Origin: Asparagopsis taxiformis
Taxonomy: Eukaryota; Rhodophyta; Florideophyceae; Bonnemaisoniales; Bonnemaisoniaceae
Assembly: GCA_030407315.1 (NCBI GenBank)
Contig: JALQPE010002198.1
Coordinates: 1 to 26,184 of the forward strand
DNA length: 26,184 nucleotides
Direction of reading: 5' to 3'
Part shown: positions 10,150 through 18,103 of the stretch, piece after piece
Layout of the letters: each line of letters begins with the position of its first letter
How positions within the stretch are numbered: the stretch's first letter is position 1
Position numbers and translations under genes: made by a program
The notes under the pieces: generated by a model
What the model saw: only the letters and a program-made list of their open reading frames with translations
Told to the model about the DNA's origin: nothing
Databases searched by the model: none

Positions 10150-10930
10150 GTACAGTTGAGCCTCTTCAAGGTCCGAAAACTTGTCCAGAGTACGCTTCCA
10201 GGCCACTTGAAGGCATCCAGAACACTTGCACTTCGTTCTTACAAAGTTCAATTTTGGCTATCACATCTCCAGTTGTGGGAGTCTGGTGACCAAAAATCGA
10301 TGCATTCTGGAATCCCTACAACGCAAGTCAGCAGCTTTACGGACGCATAAAACACTTTTCCGTACTCCCTAGAGCCACTCCAGCCCTTACGGATCACTTG
10401 CACTTCGTTCCGACAAAGTTCAATTTTGGCCATCACATCTCCAGTTGTGAGAATCTGGCGAGCAAAAATTACTGAACTCCTGAAGCTCTACCTCGCAAGC
10501 CACCAGCTTTCAGGGCGAATAAAACCGGTTACAGTACTCCCCAGACCCACTCCAACCCTCCCAGACCACTTGCACTTCGTTCCGACAAAGTTCACTTTTG
10601 GCCATCACATCTCCAGTTGTGGGAATCTGGTGACCAAAAATCGATGTATTCTGTCGGCCCTAGCGCGCAAGCCGGAAGCTCTACGAACGCATAGAACACT
10701 TTTCCGTACTCACTAGAGCCACTCCAACCCTTACGGATCACTTCCACATCATTCGGACATAGTTCAATTTTGGCCATCACATCTCCAGTTGTGGGAATCT
10801 GGTGACCGAAAATCGATGAATTCTACCAGCCCTACCATGCAAGCCAGAAGCTTTGAGTGCAATTAAAACACGTTTTAGTGCTTCCTAGAACCACCCCAAC
10901 CCTTCCAGACCACTTTGCAGCCTTTTTTGC
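10150..10930. repeat. 172-bp tandem repeat, about 4.5 copies
   Basis: Units carry ACTTGCACTTCGTTC followed by CATCACATCTCCAGTTGTG and GGTGACCAAAAATCGATG. Unit starts near 10223, 10396, 10568 and 10740 give spacings of 172-173 bp, with a degraded copy around 10911. ORFs on either strand follow the repeat and stop at different places in each copy, so no gene is called. Confidence 0.88.
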
Positions 10931-11012
10931 GGGGTCCGAAATCGTCTCCTTCCCGAGTGAGAAACACCAGTCCCTCCCATATGCTTACAGAGAAGTTGGT
11001 TTACCATGGTTT

Positions 11013-11246
11013 CTTACAGCAAAGTCATCGTTAAGATGACTTTGCTGTAATGTTTTGTTTTCTTACAGCAAAGTCATCGTAACGATGACTTTGCTGTAAT
11101 GTTTTTTTTCTTACAGCAAAGTCATCGTAACGATGACTTTGCTGTAATGTTTTGTTTCCTTACAGCAAAGTCATCGTTAAGATGACTTTGCTGTAATGTT
11201 TTGTTTTCTTACAGCAAAGTCATCGTAACGATGACTTTGCTGTAAG
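11013..11246. repeat. Array of five 39-nt palindromes, 49-bp period
   Basis: Palindromes of the CTTACAGCAAAGTCATCGT type start at 11013, 11062, 11110, 11159 and 11208, spaced 48-49 bp by a short T-rich linker (TGTTTTGTTTT). Copies 1 and 4 share the variant centre CGTTAAGA; copies 2, 3 and 5 have CGTAACGA. The array therefore looks like a three-unit higher-order repeat of about 146 bp. Linkers are near-identical, unlike CRISPR spacers. Confidence 0.92.
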
Positions 11247-11282
11247 CAACCGCGGTAAACTGCCTTTGCTGTAAGGAAACTG

Positions 11283-11456
11283 AATAGCAGTTCCGACAGC
11301 TTGTCCTGAGAAAGCAAATCCGCCTTAACGATGACTTTGCTGTAAGAAAACAGAGTACTTACAGTTCTGACAGCTTGTCCTGAAGAAGAAAATCCGCCTT
11401 AACGATGACTTTGCTGTAAGAAAACAGAGTAATTACAGTTCCGACAGCTTGTCCCG
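11283..11456. repeat. 74-bp repeats carrying half-palindromes
   Basis: TTCCGACAGCTTGTCC-type words at 11291, 11365 and 11439 define a 74-bp period. Each complete unit contains only the right half of the 39-nt palindrome (AACGATGACTTTGCTGTAAG), so these copies cannot form the full hairpin. Confidence 0.82.
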
Positions 11457-11616
11457 AAGACCCATTCTCCCGCACAAGTTTATGGTCTGTTACCTTCTTC
11501 AGAGTTCTATTGACGTTCCCAGTCTGAAGTGTCGTACCACTTGATCCTCACTCTTGTACTATATTTGTATGGATAAATACATTAGAATCATCGTTGCTGG
11601 ACAGCATCTTTTCTGT

Positions 11617-13914
11617 TTATTGTTGGTGATAAATCGGTACCGAGGGTTCAAATGCTGCTGTTCCATAGTTGACAATAAAGTCGTTGCGAACAGATGCATA
11701 CAAGTACCTCTTCCTACATGTGCGCAGCACGGACATGAAACTCAATCCCAATATGATATTATCACTCAATATGGCGACTAGCAATCCATCCTCATCTCTC
11801 GGTAACAACTCCTTCGCCGTTTCGCCGAAAACCTTTTCCGTCATCCCCATTAAGCCGTCCAGAATGGACTGATAAACCCCAAACTTGTGCACCCCACGAT
11901 GCAGACTTGCAAACGCGATAAATCGGCGTCCAATCAAGCCCGAAATGAGACCTGTTCCCTCATTGTAGAGCTTTGCAGCTGCGTACCACACATGCAAACC
12001 ACTCAACGAAACCTTACTAGACTGGTTGCCTCCAACCTGTCATTCTCTGCAACAATTCTTTTCACATCTTCGAAGATGTTTGCCTATCGACCAATGTGAA
12101 GCCTCCGAGTACGATAACATCATGCGTGTTGTCCGTATTCATCATAGTTGCAGGCACTAATAATTCGCCACTCGAAGCTGCTGCCGTTGCTTGCAGTTCA
12201 TCTAAAACATATGTAAAGTCTTCTTCTGAACCCTGAAGCCCATGAGCGATCGCTCGAGGATGAGTAGTTCTGTGGGAGGTGGGCGTAGGAGCGCGTCAGG
12301 TGGCGGAACGAAGGGTGGAGACGCTGCAGCATCCATTGATGGTGTAGTGAAATTGCGGGAGGCAGACGCACGGCAACATTCATCAGTTTCCCCTGATCGC
12401 CCTACCTCAGTAGTAATTGAGACGACTATTCCCCGACATGATCATCAATCATTCCGTTACTGCACGCTTCACTGCTCTGTAAAAATGGATATTCAACGCC
12501 CGTTGCATTGCAAAATTATTGCCAGCATGTATGAGAATGGTCGTAGAGTGGAGAGAGCTATCCTACAGATTGCATAATGCGTGTAAATGGGGGAGTCTTG
12601 ATATTTGTCGAGGGTATCTAAAATTGTAGACGGCTTCGAAAAGATCGGCGCACATGAGCGCTCAGAACACGACGAAAAATCGCCCGCTTCACTCGGGACT
12701 GAAAACGAAACCAACGCCGCAAGAAGAGCGTTATGCGAATCTTCAACGGAATTCGTCGTCATATACGGTGCAATAATATTCACATAAGTCCCCCCCGGCA
12801 CCTAGGAACAACAACACCAGTAGAGCCAGATCCAGAATAAAACTTCAATCATTTTCACAATGGCACAAACCATCCAGACGATCCTCAATGGCGGGTAGCG
12901 AGGATATTTTCTTACGCTCCATCAACACAAAGGCGTCGTTGTGGTTGTTTATCCGCTGCTACTTGATAGGCAGACTTTTTGTGATGACTTCCATTAGGCG
13001 TATTCGAAGCCGCAATCCAATACGCCCAACTATCAGCCGCCGCGAGGAACGCCCTTTCATCACTAGCTCTCAAATACGCCGCCAATAACTGAAAACAGGC
13101 GTCCAAAAAACAGATGCTTCTTGCATCAATTTGTCGACATTCGCATCTGGAAGGTCACGCACATCTTCTGCAATTGCATGACGGCCGACATCGGGATCTG
13201 GCGTTTCCTTCGGGGCATGGGAAGCCAAGATGAGTTGGGGTGCAAATCATGTGCAGCAGCTGATGGGAAGTTTTCGAATAAGCGACAACTTCGTACGGGC
13301 AGTTTCGACTGGACAGAAACATACATTAAAATGGGAGGCAAATTATGTCATGATTCGTTGGTGCTTGCGACACCCCGAGTACGAGTCCCGTGAATATTGG
13401 TGTGCCCGCTACGAAAATGCTGAAATGAATACGTTGCTTCTCGATGTCATGTTTAAGTGCATGGAAGGGTCGAAAGACTTGTTGGTCACGTATAAATCTC
13501 TTCGGTAGTTTATCCCGATAGCAAATCATGTTCTGCGAGCGAGATGAAATGATCCGCGATGAAGCTAGAAGCGCCATTTGTCTGTAGACGTACATTTTGC
13601 CCTGTCCTTCCCAATATCTTCACAGTTTTGAGTGTAATCGCCGTTCTCGCAGACACTACTCGACGTCTATCCGCCACCCAACTGCAACGACTTGATCACC
13701 AAAATTCATGTGCACCCGCGGCAGTAATTTCAACGCTCTCCAATCAAGACTGCGAAGCAATCCGTTCTTTGGATGCGGATTCCGCGTCGTTGCAAGTTTT
13801 AAACTGCCTTCTTACAGATATGGGCGCTCCATTACCCACGCATTGTCTCTCGCGCGCAACGGTGCAGAGATGTCTGCAGAACGCCTCCAGTCACATCATT
13901 GCATCATATACCAT
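11617..13914 (-). pseudogene. Minus-strand coding-like block B, about 760 codons, unknown product
   Basis: Read on the minus strand from an ATG at 13914 to a TAA at 11617. A coding-like signal persists but changes frame about a dozen times. Recognisable stretches are LEAFCRHLCTVARERQCVGN (about 13830-13890), KETPDPDVGRHAIAEDVRD (about 13170-13230), LLAAYLRASDERAFLAAADS (about 13030-13090), TYVNIIAPYMTTNSVEDSHN (about 12730-12790), HDVIVLGGFTLVDRQ (about 12085-12130), NIFEDVKRIVAENDRLEAT (about 12025-12080), and a long uninterrupted C-terminus (11617-12006) with MTEKVFGETAKELL. A hydrophobic run (LALLVLLFLGAGG) precedes TYVNI and could be a membrane segment. Some shifts sit in homopolymers, such as the A6 at 13105-13110 and the C7 at 12790-12796. 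In-frame TGAs occur at 13891 and possibly 13247. I recognise no family. It may be a decayed gene or a gene with indel errors in the assembly. Confidence 0.45.
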
Positions 13915-13920
13915 GGTGCG

Positions 13921-15452
13921 TTAACGATCGTGATCCATCGATGGATGATCATTTGTCACACCACCTCCGCCTATGTGAATCTGGCAGAGTGTCATACTGC
14001 CCTTGAGAGAATTGACTACTCGATGCGGGTTACGACGAGCATTATCAATGATATGCGTGAATGCTCGCAGGAAACTTGGAAACAAATACTGTACATGAGC
14101 AATGCGATCGGCGGTTTGGATGGTAGATTGTTGAAGAAGTGAAGATTGTGAGAAGATCGTGTCTCTTGCGAGTACCTTCTTCAGTTTATTCATTTGGTTA
14201 AGTATAATCTTCTGTCCTGTGACCGGCGGCGGTCTCTGGGACAGGCTGTCTGTTATTAGCATCCTGACAGTTGACTGAGGTGCCGCTTGGCGACGTTTGT
14301 TTAGTATTAGCATCCTGACAAAGATGTTCTCTGTCTTGAGAGGTTTTATTGCGTCGCAGCGGTCCGCGACGGGGATTAAATACTGTGTGATTACTCTAAG
14401 GAGTTCCTGTAAGTAATAGTTATTCGTCATAGATTGCAAGCATCTACCAAGCTTGCTCTCACAGTCATTCACGACGCTTCCGAGAAGAGCATACCGCATC
14501 TTACGGATTTCATTATCCATAGTCACAGAAATATCATGTCCAAAGCGACTCCGATCGCTTCAACACATGCTAATAATGGCAAAGGTACGGAGAGGAATGA
14601 GATGTTTAGAAGTAATTTAACGCTCGTGAGTGGAAACTGGACGCTGCTTTGGGCAAACGTAATCGCGATGGGCAGATATCAAAAACAGAGATGTATGTGG
14701 AAAGTTGCGTTCATTTCATGCTTGGCTAAAACTTTCTGTCTGTGTGTAGAGATTGTACTCTGCTATTTTTCAGATATGGAATTTGCATCGATACAAATTA
14801 TACAATGGACGATTCGCTGCAGTTCTAGTCTTGTCTGTTTCAATTCCACCGTTCGTCATGTATTGCGAAAAGAATTGCATAAAGCAATGCAGTGATTCAT
14901 CACCGGTACATTCGAGGGGAAGCAATCGGGCTGTCGGATGAAGAAACCAAATGCAAATTGATCCATTTCCAAGGCCAATTTTCTGCAATCTCCATGCATT
15001 AACGACTAATTCCGCCGCTTCTCCGCCGTCATCCCGTTCATGCCATGCGGGCAATTGTGCTGTCAACACTATGAACAACTTTTCCAACAGCGTTGTAATG
15101 GATGAAATGATCTCAAATCCCATTTGCGTTTCTGCAAACTTCTCAAACTCCAGACCACCCATCGATAAATCATCGTTTCATGTATCTTCGTAGTGGATCC
15201 TTCCGTATCCGTTCAACACCCTCCTACTACACCTCCCAGATTATGAAGTGTTTTATCACCACTGAACCCTACACCCTGTATAGTCATACAACCAGCGAAC
15301 ATTTTTGCGGCACAATCAGCTGGACTAGTTGGCTTCTATCTCCTCCTTCGGTTTCACTTCGCCATTGGTAATGAGTCTCAAAGTCTTCAGATACAGGCAT
15401 GGTTTAATTCAAAAGCTGCGAACATGGTATCGAAAGCCAATATCTCATCCAT
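13921..15452 (-). pseudogene. Minus-strand coding-like block A, about 500 codons, membrane-protein-like
   Basis: Read on the minus strand from an ATG at 15452 (MDEILAFDTMFAAFELNHAC) to a TAA at 13921. Coding-like pieces include MFAGCMTIQGVGFSGDKTLH (about 15250-15310), a long clean frame 14770-15162 (EFEKFAETQMGFEIISSITT and onward), a very hydrophobic 51-residue stretch at 14526-14678 (YLPIAITFAQ to ALDMIFL) that looks like one or two membrane helices, and 13921-14526 (DNEIRKMRYALLGSVVNDCE). Breaks are in-frame TGAs at 15178-15180 and 14679-14681 plus several frame changes. It ends 6 bases before the ATG of block B, so the two could be one long gene or a pair of adjacent genes. The product is unrecognised. 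Confidence 0.45.
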
Positions 15453-15609
15453 GTTCGCGAAACAAGCCTAAATTTTTGACTCTTTCGAATCGACGATAGG
15501 GCCACAACTCGCTCCATACCACAGCTCTTATTCCTTTAAACAAGGAAGCAACCTCGAAACATCCACTAAATGTGTACTATCGTATTCCAGACCTGCTATT
15601 CGAAAAATT
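15453..15609. other. Short divergent intergenic region
   Basis: It lies between the start of block A (minus) and the intact plus-strand ORF and would be a shared promoter if both are genes. The plus frame is open from 15472 without an ATG, adding about 46 residues of coding-like sequence (e.g. GPQLAPYHSSYSF). This hints that the true plus-strand start or an upstream exon lies here or further left. No TATA or other core element stands out. Confidence 0.3.
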
Positions 15610-16671
15610 ATGCAGTCGAATGGCATAGCAGATGATGTTGCATACATTAATTTCTGCTCGGGTGATGCTGCACAGTTTTCGAGTCTTCAGCTTGTACAAT
15701 TTTCATCTGATGAAGAGGTGCTATCCGTGTCCAGGGGTGATAATCAAGATGCTCTCATCGTCCGTGTGTCCTCCGGATATTCCTGTCTAAACCTTACCAT
15801 TTCATTTTCGTTTGACCGCTTTGTTGCCAATGTCCAGTATACACTCGTGGCGCAAAACGCTGCGAATGAGCAAGTATGCAATGTGTCCATATCGTTTATA
15901 GTTGCAGGCTTGAAAATTTATAGAGAGAGCACAGTACAATCCTCTGCGAGGGTCTCGGTGAGAAAAGACGTACCGAGCAATGAGAATCCGGCCATTACAA
16001 AAACTATTGTTTCTGGAACTGAGAATGACATTACCTCAAACTATGAGGCAGTTATTTCGTCACCCGTAGAAATCCTCCTGGTGAAGGTCCATTACCCTGA
16101 TGGCACGGATTCAAATGAAAAACCAGTGGCAGATGTAGTGTCTTCTTTGAGAACCCTGGCTATGGAGACCCAAACGGAAGCCACCCCTCCGATTTTCTTA
16201 GATAATTCTCAATGTCTTATCTTTGGTTTCTCCGCAGAGACTTCTGATGACCATTCGAATTGCGGAGCGTTATTTCTTGTAGAAGAACCCTCGGCAGGTC
16301 GATCCGAAATTTCTCTGGCTCCTCGTTTCAGACCATATAGGGATGGATCTATAGAATTAACATTCACGTGGCCGTCTCTGACAGAAGAGGATGAAGATCT
16401 TGCCGAAGAAGAGTACACTAATATGTTGCCAGTCAATATTGTGGGCTCATCCTGGAGAGTTCTTCGCGTGGGCAACGACATTTTCCGTGAAGTGGATGGT
16501 TTATACCAACAGCGTGAAGATGGTTTATATTCTACGACGTTTTTATCTCAACTGGGCAGTGGCACAAACTTGAACTGGCATATCAACGTAGCATTTCCGG
16601 ATGGAACATCATCGACTGCAAAAATAGTGAGCAATCAAGTCTTCGACCTTCTTTCATACAATGACGAATAG
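15610..16671 (+). CDS. Intact 353-codon ORF, unknown beta-rich protein
   Basis: The longest unbroken frame inside the 14-kb element runs from ATG at 15610 to TAG at 16669-16671. The protein is acidic and rich in Ser, Val and Thr, with alternating hydrophobic/polar stretches typical of beta-strands (e.g. SCLNLTISFSFDRF, QVCNVSISFIVAGLKIY). An acidic loop TEEDEDLAEEEY lies near residue 264. A PDGT motif occurs twice (HYPDGTDS near residue 173 and AFPDGTSS near 329), which suggests two related domains. I see no signal peptide at the annotated start and no convincing membrane helix. The frame is open 138 bases upstream of the ATG, so an alternative start or an upstream exon is possible. The neighbours on both sides are broken minus-strand genes, which makes this frame's integrity notable. 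No family is recognised. Confidence 0.6.
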   Translation: MQSNGIADDVAYINFCSGDAAQFSSLQLVQFSSDEEVLSVSRGDNQDALIVRVSSGYSCLNLTISFSFDRFVANVQYTLVAQNAANEQVCNVSISFIVAGLKIYRESTVQSSARVSVRKDVPSNENPAITKTIVSGTENDITSNYEAVISSPVEILLVKVHYPDGTDSNEKPVADVVSSLRTLAMETQTEATPPIFLDNSQCLIFGFSAETSDDHSNCGALFLVEEPSAGRSEISLAPRFRPYRDGSIELTFTWPSLTEEDEDLAEEEYTNMLPVNIVGSSWRVLRVGNDIFREVDGLYQQREDGLYSTTFLSQLGSGTNLNWHINVAFPDGTSSTAKIVSNQVFDLLSYNDE

Positions 16672-16802
16672 GCCTGCCAGGCTTGCAGACAAGAGACAGA
16701 AGCAAGGGAATTAGGCAAGCCCGCCTGGTCTAGATGGGCGAGGAGATTGGCCTGGAAATTGGCTAGCATGGAGAGGGGCGTCTGCAGAGCAACGCGAGCA
16801 TT

Positions 16803-17388
16803 CTAGGCACAAAAGCGGTGCGAAATCTGCGTCTCGGCGCGTTGTAACTCCAGAGAGTGCTGCAGCACGAAGACGGACATGACGTGACATATGCGCTCGT
16901 GCTCGTCGGCGAGGACGCGGCGAAGTTCGAGCAACATGGAGTTGCGCAGCGACGATTGCACATGGGCCATCGCAATGGCGCCTGCGCGCCCGAAGAAATA
17001 GAAGGCGGAGGGGTGGTGGAGCGAAAGGGCCAGGGTACGAAGCAGGATTCGAAAGGCATCTATGCGTTGTGTGTCATCGGTGAACATCAACCAGTCAGTT
17101 GGGAAGCGACAACGCAGCGTTACGCTGCATGTGAATACATAATTCGGTAGTGGCGGCGAACAGGAGCGCATTTGGCGTCGCATCGGTGTCGATCAATTGT
17201 TCACCTGAATTGATGTGCGTTTGTCATGGATTGTGATTGGCGACATGATCCATGAAAGTGTTTGTTGCAAAATAGTCCAGAACGTGTTGTGGGCTAGGGA
17301 GTTTGGTTAATTCTTGCATTTGACCTTTCAGTGCACCTGTCGACACCATTTCCGGACACCTGTCTCTACGAACGTTCTGCTCGCCCAT
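16803..17388 (-). pseudogene. Minus-strand ORF, about 195 codons, helical, one stop and one frameshift
   Basis: Read on the minus strand from ATG at 17388 (MGEQNVRRDRCPEMVSTGAL). The frame reads through a TGA at 17224-17226 into INSGEQLIDTDATPNALLFA and ELCIHMQRNAALSLP (about 17110-17220). It shifts by one base near 17100 into a clean frame to a TAG at 16803-16805 (FTDDTQRIDAFRILLRTLAL, SMLLELRRVLADEHERI, VFVLQHSLELQRAETQI). The C-terminal 100 residues are predicted mostly helical by composition. It converges on the intact plus-strand ORF with a gap of 131 bp. The product is unrecognised. Apart from the two breaks it looks like a real small gene. Confidence 0.5.
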
Positions 17389-17730
17389 TGGCTGTCTCAC
17401 TAGCTGGCGATGTTTACAATATCACCCAGCTATAGTTGATCAACGGATTTAGAAGCTCCTTTCCACGCCCGCCACCAAGGTTTAGCACGGTATTAACAAC
17501 TATATACTTCTCAGTCTTCGATAGATTGCACCAATCATACTATTCTTTCTTGTCCTTGTCTTTTTCAGTTCCATTTGTACCTGTCGATAACCGGCATGAG
17601 TCAACCAGCCTAGCACTCCAGTGCCACACTTCAATTCTACTTTCAGCCATCTTAGTACTCAGGTCTAGCACCAAATCATTTACCTTCATACTAAAAATAC
17701 GCAGCTTATTTCCTCTCCAGTCCACTCCAT
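17389..17730. other. No gene seen between last ORF and right subterminal repeats
   Basis: AT-rich sequence. Frames on both strands are open by chance (Ser/Leu/Phe-rich on plus) and run into the subterminal repeats. I see no domain, promoter or repeat structure that I can support. Confidence 0.5.
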
Positions 17731-18078
17731 CAGACAGTGTTGTGAACCAATGCACGGTGCTACCCGCAGACAATACAATTTGCTATCTACACTACTGTCT
17801 ACAGATTTCCCCAGACAGTGCAGGAATCCAATACAATGCATTGCCTCAGACAGTAAAATGTACTGTCTGCACATACTGTCTGGCGGCAACACTTCCGGAC
17901 AGTAAAATTTACTGTTCTGGACATTAAATTTTACTGTTTTTGGTACTGTCCAGATTTCGTGCCAGTTTATTGCTGCAGCAGTATTCTGAAATTTCCAGAC
18001 AGTAAATTTTACTGTCTCCGCGCACTGTCTTGGCCAGACAGTAATTTTTACTGTCTCAGACAGTAAATTTACTATCTT
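17731..18078. repeat. Right subterminal repeats
   Basis: There are at least a dozen ACAGTAAA/TTTACTGT/CAGACAGT words in both orientations, including the compound palindrome at 18036-18072 that mirrors 3899-3926 at the left end. The array stops just before the terminal repeat at 18089. Motif identity with the left end shows both arrays belong to the same element. Confidence 0.85.
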
Positions 18079-18088
18079 TTTCCATTCC

Positions 18089-18101
18089 CAACACCGTAGT
18101 G
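18089..18101 (-). repeat. Right terminal inverted repeat
   Basis: CAACACCGTAGTG is the exact reverse complement of the left end at 3850-3862. It is followed directly by TG (18102-18103, the right copy of the target duplication) and then by pol coding sequence. Confidence 0.88.
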
Positions 18102-18103
18102 TG

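Larger units (their letters stand above)
3850..18101. mobile_element. CACTA/EnSpm-like DNA transposon, 14,252 bp, nested in gypsy pol
   Basis: The insertion starts CACTACGGTGTTG (3850-3862) and ends with its exact reverse complement (18089-18101), flanked by TG on both sides. Both ends carry dense subterminal repeats built on ACAGTAAA/TTTACTGT in direct and inverted orientation. CACTA termini, short 2-3 bp duplications and subterminal repeats are the hallmarks of the CACTA superfamily. The gypsy coding frame is continuous across the insertion site once the element is removed, which fixes the boundaries to the base. Inside are hairpin arrays, broken coding-like blocks and one intact 353-codon ORF. 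I recognise no CACTA transposase, so the element may be non-autonomous, may carry a very diverged transposase, or may have a decayed one. An unrelated superfamily that happens to begin CACTA is the main alternative. Confidence 0.78.

Noticed and set aside
11013..11246. Regular palindromic array resembling a CRISPR
   Set aside because: The linkers are nearly identical T-rich 10-mers, there are no unique spacers and no cas genes, and the context is eukaryotic.
14434..14895. 153-codon plus-strand ORF
   Set aside because: The opposite strand has better protein character across the same bases, including a continuous 51-residue hydrophobic segment and the MDNEIRKMRYALLG stretch.
17436..17927. 163-codon plus-strand ORF
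   Set aside because: Ser/Leu/Phe-rich from base composition, and it runs through subterminal repeats with no domain.
3850..18101. Polinton/Maverick or endogenous giant-virus fragment
   Set aside because: No recognisable DNA polymerase, integrase, packaging ATPase, capsid or protease is seen, and the termini are only 13 bp and CACTA-type.
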